Part shown: positions 24,390 to 31,558 of the stretch, piece after piece | Position numbering within the stretch: position 1 is the first letter of the stretch | How the letters are laid out: each line of letters starts with the position of its first letter | Source of the DNA: CAYYMH01 sp964472785 | Lineage (GTDB): Bacteria; Zhuqueibacterota; Zhuqueibacteria; Thermofontimicrobiales; Thermofontimicrobiaceae | Direction of reading: 5' to 3' | DNA length: 31,558 bases | Assembly (NCBI GenBank): GCA_964472785.1 | Contig: CAYYMH010000048.1 | Span: 1 to 31,558, forward strand | The notes under the pieces: model-generated | What the model was told of the DNA's origin: nothing | Databases searched by the model: none | The model's input: only the letters and a program-made list of their open reading frames with translations | Position numbers and translations under genes: made by a program

Positions 24390-24837
24390 AAAAAAACAAT
24401 AAGATAAAAAAATGCTAATCTTTGCGCTCAATTTTTTCAGTGGTTTTTAAAGAGCTTATTAATTCGTTGTTAATATATTAAGTTAAGTCTGGTTGTTTTG
24501 AATAAAATAAATATTTCAAAAATGCTGTCTTTAACAAAGATATCCAAAATTAGTCGGAAAATAATCGAAATAATATCCCCAAAAATCATTGCAGAGTGAA
24601 ATTTCGTTATTTAATACTGAAATGAAAAAGGCTGATCATTTGGATTAAAATAGTGGGATTTAAAATATCATCATAATTTTCCATCTGAAATAACTTGACT
24701 TTTTCATTATAATTAGTTACTTTTTTCTCTTGTTTTTTTGTTTGAATAAGATAAATTCTAAGGCTTCAAATTTTTTTGGATTACAGACGAGTACATTCGG
24801 GATCAGTCAAGTGCAAAGCGAAAGTTGAAAAATATAA

Positions 24838-25203
24838 ATGTCGAATGAGTATTTCAAACAATGTGGCGCGTGCAAAAAAAAATGGCTTACTGTTGACGAT
24901 TTTATTTATGATAAAGATTTAAAAGTGCTGTGGTTGCAGGTTATTCCTGGCCATCCGGATGCAAATTGCATAATTTTTGAACATAAGGGCTGTGGAAGTA
25001 CGATTTCGATTTTGACGCCCAAATTACGTCACCTGTTACCACGAGAATTTGAATATACTCATGATTTATACGGCACCGAAGATTGCAATGAACATTGCAA
25101 CACCCGTGATCTTATGGCGGCATGTGAAAAAAAATGCATTAACGCTCAGGATAGAGAATTAGCCAGAATGTTGGTTTCTCTCAAATGGGGCGAAGATGAA
25201 TAA
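24838..25203 (+). CDS. small eight-cysteine protein found with response regulators
   Basis: A 121-residue soluble protein with eight cysteines: CGAC (9-12), Cys44, Cys52, C-x3-C at 83-87 and C-x3-C at 96-100. The layout 'CG.C...W....F..D..L...', then 'F.H..CG.T', then 'GTE.C...C' and '..C..KC' matches a family that I recall next to signalling genes in deltaproteobacteria; I know no demonstrated function. The cysteines could bind zinc or an iron-sulphur cluster, or respond to redox state. It is 41 bases upstream of a response regulator, so the two probably form an operon. The ATG at 24838 lacks an obvious ribosome binding site. Confidence 0.75.
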   Translation: MSNEYFKQCGACKKKWLTVDDFIYDKDLKVLWLQVIPGHPDANCIIFEHKGCGSTISILTPKLRHLLPREFEYTHDLYGTEDCNEHCNTRDLMAACEKKCINAQDRELARMLVSLKWGEDE

Positions 25204-25244
25204 TATATAATTATAACTGAATTTCTAAATAAAAGGATGAACCG

Positions 25245-25643
25245 ATGTCAAAAAAAATATTGATTATTGATGATGACGAGGATTTTCGAATTTCGATCAA
25301 AACACTTCTTGAAAGCAATAACTATCAAGTCGCAGAAGCAGAATCCGGAAAACAGGGGCTGCAAAAAATAAAGGACGAGATGCCTGATCTCATTCTGTTG
25401 GACATTATGATGGAAACAATGGACGAGGGTTACCTTTTAAATCAGGTGTTGAAATTTCAGAAAAAATATGAGGATTACAAAGACATCCCAGTGGTTATGG
25501 TCTCTTCAATTCAGCAGGACCCACTGTCCCGTTTTCCGCAGGCTGCAGGCCAGGTGGATATGATTGTACCCGACTATTACTTTACAAAACCGGTTGATAT
25601 TCCAAAATTTATGGAGCTGATTAACAAATTAATGGGAAAATAA
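25245..25643 (+). CDS. single-domain response regulator linked to the eight-cysteine protein
   Basis: Receiver-only protein of 132 residues: DDDED at 9-13, acceptor Asp53, Ser87, Lys115. Between the acceptor and the Ser there is an insertion-like stretch (MDEGYLLNQVLKFQKKYEDYKDI), and a second insert (QQDPLSRFPQAAGQVDMIVPD) before the Lys. These inserts set it apart from all the other receivers in the window. AAAGGATG precedes the ATG. No output domain, so its partner is unknown; the cysteine-rich neighbour and the hybrid kinase downstream are candidates. Confidence 0.87.
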   Translation: MSKKILIIDDDEDFRISIKTLLESNNYQVAEAESGKQGLQKIKDEMPDLILLDIMMETMDEGYLLNQVLKFQKKYEDYKDIPVVMVSSIQQDPLSRFPQAAGQVDMIVPDYYFTKPVDIPKFMELINKLMGK

Positions 25644-25783
25644 GTTCGGTTATTTTCTGGATTTTTACAAAAAGCTTCATTTGAATTTGGAATCAGAAAA
25701 CAGTTTTAATTTTTGTGATGCATAATTTGAAGTATTTTATTGCTATCAAAAGATTTTTAATCTGCATGGTTTAATCAAATTTC

Positions 25784-26911
25784 ATGGATAATTCAACCCA
25801 AATTGACAAATTCATTGTTGTCATCGATGACGATCCGGTGATGCGCCTGTCCTGCGAGAAGATACTAAAAAAGGATGGTTATCAGGTCGAAACTTACGAG
25901 GACGGAGCGCATGGATTAACAGGCATTGAAAAAAACAAACCGGATTTATTGGTCGTCGATCTCAAAATGCCAAAAATTGGCGGTATGGAAGTCATTAAAA
26001 GAGTTCATGAGATAGATGCGGAAATTTGTATCGTTGTTATCACCGGATATGCGACCATTGGTACGGCTGTCGAAGCGATGAAAGCTGGTGCCTATGATTT
26101 TTTGCCCAAGCCATTTACACCGGACGAGCTTCGTCTGATTGTAAAACGGGGTATGGAACGGCGGGAACTCTCACAAAAAACCCTTCAACTCAAACGTGAA
26201 AAAGAAAATTTAGAAAGAAGATTTCTTACTTTTGTGTCCCATCAATTACAATCTCCGCTGGTTGCTGTTCAACAGTATTTAGAGGTTTTGAATCATCTGG
26301 GCGATGTTCCTGACCGGGAAAGGTTGCAGCAGGAATGGATCAATAAGTCTTTAAATAGAATTAAAGAGTTGATCGAGATGGTCAGAGACTGGCTGACCAT
26401 CTCAAAAATCGAATCGGGTAATTTCGCTGAGTGTACTGAATCGTTGGTGTTGCAGCCTGTTATCAAACAAGCACTGGAAACTTATGAGGGAATGGCAGCA
26501 GAAAAAAAGGTGAAACTTTCTGCGGAGATGCCAGATGAGCCAATCACCATCAAAGCTCATGAAGAGTGTCTCCGAATGGTTTTAGCGAATCTTATTCACA
26601 ATGCAATTAAATATAACAAAGTACGAGGAGCGGTCACAGTCGCGATTTCAAAGTCGGCAGAAGCTGTGACAATTCAAGTCAGTGATACCGGGATTGGCAT
26701 CCCGGAAGATAAAATCGGATTGATTTTTGATGAATTTTATCGTGTGAAATGTGACGAGACAAGAAATATTTCTGGCACCGGTTTGGGATTGGCAATTTGT
26801 AAAAAAATCATGCAAGAGTTTGGTGTCACAATTCACGTGTCGAGCAAGCAGAATAAGGGAAGCACATTTACATTAACGTTTAAGAATGATTCATCTTCGG
26901 TTCAAAGTTAA
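25784..26911 (+). CDS. hybrid REC-histidine kinase
   Basis: A soluble 375-residue protein with the receiver first (10-125; Asp59 in VVDLKMPKIGG, Lys109) and then HisKA and HATPase. The H-box reads FVSHQLQSPLVAVQQY (His153), with Gln where most kinases have Glu or Asp next to the His. The ATPase part has N box LANLIHNAIKYN, G1 DTGIGIPED, F box IFDEFYRV and G2 GTGLGLAI, all present. The receiver-first layout suggests it is itself switched by another kinase, probably the Cache kinase encoded next, and passes phosphate on. No clear ribosome binding site. It lies 30 bases before that kinase gene. Confidence 0.9.
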   Translation: MDNSTQIDKFIVVIDDDPVMRLSCEKILKKDGYQVETYEDGAHGLTGIEKNKPDLLVVDLKMPKIGGMEVIKRVHEIDAEICIVVITGYATIGTAVEAMKAGAYDFLPKPFTPDELRLIVKRGMERRELSQKTLQLKREKENLERRFLTFVSHQLQSPLVAVQQYLEVLNHLGDVPDRERLQQEWINKSLNRIKELIEMVRDWLTISKIESGNFAECTESLVLQPVIKQALETYEGMAAEKKVKLSAEMPDEPITIKAHEECLRMVLANLIHNAIKYNKVRGAVTVAISKSAEAVTIQVSDTGIGIPEDKIGLIFDEFYRVKCDETRNISGTGLGLAICKKIMQEFGVTIHVSSKQNKGSTFTLTFKNDSSSVQS

Positions 26912-26941
26912 AACGAAAACTGCAAACAGAAGGGTAAATCC

Positions 26942-28936
26942 TTGCTAACATTACTAAAAACATTATCATTACGTTTACGCATCTCTATTGTTTATGTCGT
27001 TATCATGGGAGCCGGTGGGTTGATTACCTCTTTTGTCGGCTCTCAGATTGTCAGTTCAACGATTTTCAATCAAGCCAGAAGTAAAGTCCATCATGACATG
27101 AATACTGCGAGGATGGTTTATCAGCAGCAACTGTCAATTATCAAAAAAGTCACCCATTTAGCATTATTCGGCAGAGAAATTTCTCCGCAGCTATCAATTG
27201 AGCAGAAAGAGAGTTTGACAGACCATCTGGAAAAAATTCGTAATGAATACGGTCTGGATTTTTTAACGTTGACGGATAAAAATGGAACAACAATTCTGCG
27301 CGTTCCCAACAAACAGGTCAATGGCGATAATGTATCATGGATTGAACCTGTCAAAGCTGCCATCGAAGGCAAAGCCGCTGCGTCGACTGAAATTTTGCCC
27401 CAGGAACAATTAAAGAATGAAAACGTCGCTCTTGCAGAGCAGATACATATAGATATCGTGTCCACAGAAAAAGCTCGACCAATCGCTAAAACGAAAGAGA
27501 CGTCGGGAATGGTGCTAATTGGCGCAAATCCGGTGATTTTCAATTCAAACGGTGACCGCGGCGCACTTTATGGCGGTATTTTACTGAACAACAATTTTCA
27601 AATTGTGGATCGCACGTGGGAATTAGTTTATAAAGGGGAAAAATTTCAGGATTTGGACATCGGAACAGTGACCATCTTTCAAAATGATTTAAGAATTTCA
27701 ACGACAGTAAAAAATAAAAAAGGGGATAGGGCTATAGGCACCCGGGTTTCTGAAGAAGTATATCAGGCTGTGGTGAAAAAAGGCAAGCAGTGGACAGATC
27801 GGGCGTTTGTTGTTGATTATTGGTACATCAGTGATTATGAGCCGATCAGAAATTATAATGGAGAGATAATCGGGATATTATATGTGGGGCAGTTGGAAAA
27901 AGCCTACTCATCGATTCGGAACAAAGTGATTTTTGCATTTTTTATCATTGCCACGATTGGATTTGTTGTCATTATTTTGATCAGTTATTTTATCACCCGT
28001 TCGATTACCCGACCACTTAGTGAAATGGTGGAAGTGACTAATTTAATCGCGACCGGTAACTTGGATCGGGAGGTGAAAGTTAAATCAAAAGATGAAATCG
28101 GGCAACTGGGCATGTCCTTCAATAGAATGGTGACCAGCCTGCGGAGAATGAAACGTGAATTGGAAGAGTGGGGAAATACGCTGGAACAAAAAGTGAAAAA
28201 AAGGACTGAAGAGCTTTCAGCGATGCAGAATACGTTGATGCAATCGCAGCGTTTAGCTTCGCTGGGTAAATTGGCGGCAGGAATTGCTCACGAAATCAAT
28301 AATCCTTTGGGGGGGATTTTGGTGCTCAGCTCCCTGGTGTTGGAAGATTTAGAAAAAGATGATCCGCATCGTGATAATTTGCAGGAAGTGATCAAGCAAA
28401 CAATGCGCTGTCGGGATATTGTAAAAGGGCTACTGCAATTTTCGCGACAGGAAGAAGGAAAGATGGAATATGTGAATGTGAATGAGGTGCTCAACAATAC
28501 GCTGTCCCTGATTGAGAAACAGGCGCTATTTCACAACATCAACGTTGTGAAGAAAATGGAAGAACAGATACCCTATATTCTGGGAGATAATTCCCAATTG
28601 CAGCAAGTGTTTATGAATATTATTTTCAATGCGGTTCAGGCAATGAAAGAAGTCGGAAAATTGACAATTAATATCTGGCATCACAAAAAAAATGATATGG
28701 TGATTGTCGAAATATCTGATACTGGCTGTGGCATACCTGAAAATCTGATTGGTCATATTTTTGATCCGTTTTTTACGACAAAAGAAGTAGGAGAGGGAAC
28801 TGGACTGGGACTGGCAATTGCGTATGGAATTATTACGCGTCACAAAGGACGGATGGATGTTCAAAGTAAGGTCAACGAAGGCACAACGGTGACCATTAAA
28901 ATTCCGGTGGCTAAAAAAGTGAATACGGATCAATAA
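26942..28936 (+). CDS. membrane histidine kinase with Cache sensor and HAMP
   Basis: A 664-residue transmembrane sensor. Membrane helix 1 (about 15-37), a large periplasmic Cache-like sensor (40-325, with 'YGLDFLTLTDKNGTTILRV' and GALYGGILLNN typical of the fold), membrane helix 2 (329-350), HAMP (350-405), a coiled coil, HisKA with GIAHEINNPLGGI (His450) and HATPase with DTGCGIPE, FDPFFTTK and GTGLGLAI. Complete and probably active. It starts at a TTG (26942) with GAAGGG 7 bases upstream; the next ATG is inside the first membrane helix, so it is not a credible start. The NtrC-type gene follows after 30 bases; the two form a second sigma-54 two-component pair. The ligand is unknown; Cache domains often bind small organic acids or amino acids. 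Confidence 0.92.
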   Translation: MLTLLKTLSLRLRISIVYVVIMGAGGLITSFVGSQIVSSTIFNQARSKVHHDMNTARMVYQQQLSIIKKVTHLALFGREISPQLSIEQKESLTDHLEKIRNEYGLDFLTLTDKNGTTILRVPNKQVNGDNVSWIEPVKAAIEGKAAASTEILPQEQLKNENVALAEQIHIDIVSTEKARPIAKTKETSGMVLIGANPVIFNSNGDRGALYGGILLNNNFQIVDRTWELVYKGEKFQDLDIGTVTIFQNDLRISTTVKNKKGDRAIGTRVSEEVYQAVVKKGKQWTDRAFVVDYWYISDYEPIRNYNGEIIGILYVGQLEKAYSSIRNKVIFAFFIIATIGFVVIILISYFITRSITRPLSEMVEVTNLIATGNLDREVKVKSKDEIGQLGMSFNRMVTSLRRMKRELEEWGNTLEQKVKKRTEELSAMQNTLMQSQRLASLGKLAAGIAHEINNPLGGILVLSSLVLEDLEKDDPHRDNLQEVIKQTMRCRDIVKGLLQFSRQEEGKMEYVNVNEVLNNTLSLIEKQALFHNINVVKKMEEQIPYILGDNSQLQQVFMNIIFNAVQAMKEVGKLTINIWHHKKNDMVIVEISDTGCGIPENLIGHIFDPFFTTKEVGEGTGLGLAIAYGIITRHKGRMDVQSKVNEGTTVTIKIPVAKKVNTDQ

Positions 28937-28966
28937 AATTCTACTTGTTTGAATTTAAGGAAATGA

Positions 28967-30325
28967 ATGGCTGTCGATTATTTCAAAATATTAGTTGCGG
29001 ATGATGAGGACACAATCCGCCTCTCTTTCAAATTAATTTTAGAGAAAGAGGGACTGACAGCAGATATTGTCCAGGGTGGTAAAGAGGCGCTGAATTTACT
29101 GGGAAGGAACAAATACGATCTGGCATTTATTGACCTGATGATGCCGGAGATTGGCGGATTAGATGTTCTAAAAATTATCAAAGAAAACTACCCCCTGACA
29201 AAAGTAATTATAATCACCGGATTCGGTACAGTAAATACAGCGGTTGAAGCAATGAAATATGGCGCGTCTGATTTCATCCAAAAGCCATTTATGCCGGAAG
29301 ATATTCGTCAGGTTTTAAAAAAATATTTAGTTGATAAAGCGGACAAGAAAAAGCGAACAGGACGCCTGAAATTTATTCGAAACGGACAGGTCGAGACAAT
29401 CATCGGTGAAAGTCCGCCCATGCTCGAGGTTTACGATCTTGTTTACAAAGTCGCTCCTACGGATAGCACGGTGCTCATCACCGGAGAGACCGGAACCGGC
29501 AAGGAACTAATAGCCAAAGCCATTCATTACAATAGCCAGCGCCGGGACAAACCTTATCTGACCGTTGATTGCTGTTCGCTGGTCGAAACGCTTTTTGAGA
29601 GTGAATTGTTCGGTCATGTCAAGGGATCTTTTACCGGAGCAGATGTGACCAAGCACGGCAGTTTAGAATTGGCGAATGGCGGTACATTCTTTTTTGATGA
29701 AATTGGAAATATTTCACTCAATATTCAGGCTAAAATATTACGTGCAATTCAAGAAAAAGAAATTAAAAGGGTCGGTGGAACCGATATGATCAAAGTGGAT
29801 GTCCGCGTAATTGCTGCTACGAATATGGATTTGAAAAAGGCAGTTGCCGAAGGTATATTCCGGAAAGACCTGTATTATCGGCTCAGTGTGATCCCGATTC
29901 ATTTGCCACCGCTGCGAGACCGCTCCGAAGATATTCTCTCATTGGCCGAGCATTTTTTGGAGAAATATAATCAAAAGCGAAAAAGGAATCTGGCAGGTTT
30001 CTCTGATGACGTGAAAAATGTGTTTTTAAAATATCACTGGCCCGGGAATGTTCGCGAATTGGAAAATATGGTGGAACGTGCTGTTGTGGTCGAAGAAGGT
30101 CGAAAAATTACAATGTCCAGTTTGCCAGCTCACTTAGGAAAATTATCACTTGCTAAAGTTCAAAAAGATACCAGCGCGAAAACACTGTCCGAATTGGAAA
30201 AGGAACATATTGCGCAGGTATTGGAATCCACTAACTGGAACCGTTCCAAATCGGCTAAAATTCTGGGTATTGACCGAAAAACCTTATACGATAAAATCAG
30301 ACGATATGAGATTGAGAAATCATAA
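28967..30325 (+). CDS. NtrC-family sigma-54-dependent response regulator with a GSFTGA loop
   Basis: A 452-residue activator. Receiver: DDED (12-15), acceptor Asp56, Lys106. AAA+: Walker A GETGTGKE (173-180), sigma-54 contact loop GSFTGA (220-225; the family usually has GAFTGA), Walker B FFFDEIGN (241-248), FRKDLYYRLSVIPIHLPPLR, WPGNVRELEN. Fis-type helix-turn-helix near 415-450 (NRSKSAKILGIDRKTLYDKIRRY). AAGGA is 7 bases before the ATG. The last gene of the Cache-kinase operon, and partner of that kinase. The sigma-54-like element at 30592 and the two on the minus strand are possible targets. A terminator follows at 30471-30498. Confidence 0.93.
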   Translation: MAVDYFKILVADDEDTIRLSFKLILEKEGLTADIVQGGKEALNLLGRNKYDLAFIDLMMPEIGGLDVLKIIKENYPLTKVIIITGFGTVNTAVEAMKYGASDFIQKPFMPEDIRQVLKKYLVDKADKKKRTGRLKFIRNGQVETIIGESPPMLEVYDLVYKVAPTDSTVLITGETGTGKELIAKAIHYNSQRRDKPYLTVDCCSLVETLFESELFGHVKGSFTGADVTKHGSLELANGGTFFFDEIGNISLNIQAKILRAIQEKEIKRVGGTDMIKVDVRVIAATNMDLKKAVAEGIFRKDLYYRLSVIPIHLPPLRDRSEDILSLAEHFLEKYNQKRKRNLAGFSDDVKNVFLKYHWPGNVRELENMVERAVVVEEGRKITMSSLPAHLGKLSLAKVQKDTSAKTLSELEKEHIAQVLESTNWNRSKSAKILGIDRKTLYDKIRRYEIEKS

Positions 30326-30450
30326 CAGCTCTCTGATTTTATACTGATCTATAGTTCAACTTCCTGACCTCTTCATCATCTACTATCAAAATTCATAGAA
30401 CGCTAAATGACTGTAGCATTACGCCCCAAATATAAGTATTTATAAATTTT

Positions 30451-30466
30451 GGTGATAGCTATCACC
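30451..30466. promoter_or_regulatory. perfect palindrome of CRP/FNR type
   Basis: GGTGATAGCTATCACC is a perfect 16-bp palindrome whose half-sites fit GTGA-N6-TCAC, the CRP-family spacing. It lies just before the terminator hairpin and 230 bases before the next gene, so its target promoter is unclear. Confidence 0.5.
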
Positions 30467-30470
30467 CGCC

Positions 30471-30498
30471 AAAAGTGTAGAGAATCTCCACACTTTTT
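30471..30498 (+). terminator. terminator after the NtrC-type gene
   Basis: AAAGTGT-A-GAG-AAT-CTC-C-ACACTTT forms a 10-bp stem with one mismatch, followed by TTTTTAT. It would end the plus-strand operon about 150 bases past the stop of the NtrC-type gene. Confidence 0.7.
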
Positions 30499-30591
30499 AT
30501 AATATATGAGATTTTTTTGTCCTCACGGGCTTGACTTGTTAATTCAATAATAAATAGTTTGTTATGCGAGTAAAAGTAGCATAATGATACC

Positions 30592-30607
30592 TGGCACACA
30601 ATTTGTA
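30592..30607 (+). promoter_or_regulatory. sigma-54-like element, TGGCAC-N5-TTGTA
   Basis: TGGCAC (30592-30597), ACAAT, TTGTA (30603-30607). The -24 part is perfect, but the -12 part has GT in place of the nearly invariant GC, so it may be weak or not a promoter. An inverted repeat TTATGC/GCATAA (30562-30584) ends 8 bases before it. Confidence 0.4.
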
Positions 30608-30683
30608 TTTTAGGAAAACATCAATAAAATAAATCAGTGTTATGAATGATTAAAAACAGATTCATTGCAGGTCTGAGGAAATT

Positions 30684-31544
30684 TTGGAAAAAAAAATGAA
30701 TGGTTCTGTGGTTGGTCGTGTATTAATGATTAACAAAGACCATGATAAAAATTTTGATAAATTAAGCTGGGCGCTGGCTTCGGCAGAGATTGAGTTGAGT
30801 TGTGAAAACGACCTCGGCGCAGCAATTCGTTATGCTCAAATCGAAAAATTTGATGTGATTTTACTCGATGCAAATATCGCAGGTATGCCGGTTGAACGAA
30901 TTATTCAAATATTAAAGGAAATTGATCCGACGGTCAAACTTATCGTCAAAACAGATGTCAATTCAAAGGAACTGGAATCGAAAATCAGAAAAGAAACCAT
31001 TTATTATTATCATCTGGATTCTTTTGGAACAGACGATTTGTGTTTGGCAATCAAAAGTGCAGTTTCTCAAAAGTACAGTGGCTTGGCTGAACCGATAATT
31101 CACAAAAAATCAGCTACCGAAAAAAAGCTGATTCTCATCGTAGATGAGGATGACAATTTTATTGAAATACATAAAACAAATTTAGAAAACCACAATTTCG
31201 AAGTCGATATCAGTTATGATGCGGACGAAGCAATCAAAATAGTTAAAGAAAAAAAGCCCGCTTTAATGATGATTGATATGAGTATTCCGGTCGGCGGTGA
31301 TGGTTTGCATTTTATGGAGATGGTATTAGCAGATGAAGATTTGGCGAAGATACCGATGTTGATTTTATTATCAGTTGAGAGAATGGCAAAATATGAGAAA
31401 ATAATGGAACGCATAAAAACTTCGCTGTCGGCCCGGGCTTTTTTGGAAAAACCTGTAAAAATTGAGGATGTGATTCCCCAGGTAGATGCGTTACTGAAAC
31501 AGAATAAATCACTTTTCTCTAAAGAACGGCTTGATCAGAAATAG
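30684..31544 (+). CDS. two-REC protein with a degenerate first receiver
   Basis: A 286-residue protein made of two receiver folds and nothing else. First (about 10-128): Asp62 in ILLDANIAGM is present, but the acidic pair at the start reads NKDHD and the conserved Lys is not seen (YYYHLDSFGT in its place), so it is probably a pseudo-receiver. Second (148-270): VDEDD (153-157), acceptor Asp198 in MMIDMSIPVGGDG, Ser230 and Lys257 (FLEKPVK) are all present. The TTG at 30684 is 5 bases after AGGA-type sequence (GAGGAA at 30675-30680); the ATG at 30696 is an alternative and costs no domain. Probably a phosphorylation-controlled binding protein. It is the last gene; 14 bases remain in the window. 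Confidence 0.85.
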   Translation: MEKKMNGSVVGRVLMINKDHDKNFDKLSWALASAEIELSCENDLGAAIRYAQIEKFDVILLDANIAGMPVERIIQILKEIDPTVKLIVKTDVNSKELESKIRKETIYYYHLDSFGTDDLCLAIKSAVSQKYSGLAEPIIHKKSATEKKLILIVDEDDNFIEIHKTNLENHNFEVDISYDADEAIKIVKEKKPALMMIDMSIPVGGDGLHFMEMVLADEDLAKIPMLILLSVERMAKYEKIMERIKTSLSARAFLEKPVKIEDVIPQVDALLKQNKSLFSKERLDQK

Positions 31545-31558
31545 AATTAATTGTAACT

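Larger units (their letters stand above)
24132..24837. other. divergent intergenic region
   Basis: About 700 AT-rich bases between the minus-strand response regulator and the plus-strand block. No credible gene in any frame. It contains the sigma-54-type element at 24290-24305 and the palindrome ATGCG-CTAA-CGCAT at 24376-24389. For the plus-strand block there is a TTGACT at 24695-24700 but no convincing -10 at the right spacing. Confidence 0.6.
30326..30683. other. intergenic region packed with regulatory signals
   Basis: No gene in this 358-base gap. In order it contains a perfect 16-bp palindrome (30451-30466), a terminator hairpin (30471-30498), an inverted repeat TTATGC/GCATAA (30562-30584) and a sigma-54-like element (30592-30607), all upstream of the two-REC gene. 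The first 120 bases show nothing. Confidence 0.6.

Noticed and set aside
27121..27543. 140-codon frame on the minus strand
   Set aside because: Antisense to the Cache sensor of a clearly coding kinase gene; composition shows shadow coding.

Overview
The window is AT-rich chromosomal DNA of a Gram-negative bacterium: it encodes an outer-membrane secretin, an outer-membrane-type lipoprotein and a dense set of two-component proteins. The pilin style (a two-residue leader followed directly by a hydrophobic stretch), the weak or absent Shine-Dalgarno sequences of many genes and the composition suggest a member of the FCB supergroup, such as a Calditrichota or KSB1-like lineage. That placement is an inference from recall, not a search.

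Region 1 (76-19953, all minus strand) is a long type IV pilus operon. In transcription order it runs: major-type pilin, PilC platform protein, PilB assembly ATPase, three tandem single-domain response regulators, a membrane PilS-like protein with a HisKA helix but no ATPase domain, PilT retraction ATPase, a PilM-PilN fusion, a PilO-PilP-like fusion, secretin, an 1130-residue lipoprotein of about ten Ig-like repeats, then two tandem copies of a three-gene minor pilin module (PilV/MshD-like, PilW/MshO-like, PilX/MshP-like). A strong terminator follows the pilin gene. No prepilin peptidase or PilY1 is present.

Region 2 (20114-24131, minus strand) holds two near-identical 124-residue response regulators, each preceded by a sigma-54-type promoter, flanking a soluble PAS histidine kinase and its NtrC-type partner. 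The NtrC-type proteins are the obvious candidate activators of those promoters.

Region 3 (24838-31544, plus strand), divergent from region 2, encodes an eight-cysteine small protein, a response regulator, a hybrid REC-histidine kinase, a Cache-HAMP histidine kinase, a second NtrC-type activator and a two-REC protein. The last is preceded by a perfect GTGA-N6-TCAC palindrome, a terminator, an inverted repeat and a sigma-54-like element.

Together the window looks like a surface-pilus machine embedded in a signalling hub: eleven receiver domains against only three complete kinases. The most unusual points are the kinase-like protein without a catalytic domain sitting between three orphan receivers and PilT, the non-canonical pilin N-termini, the paired gene fusions in the alignment complex, and the duplicated minor-pilin module whose third gene carries a different C-terminal domain in each copy.
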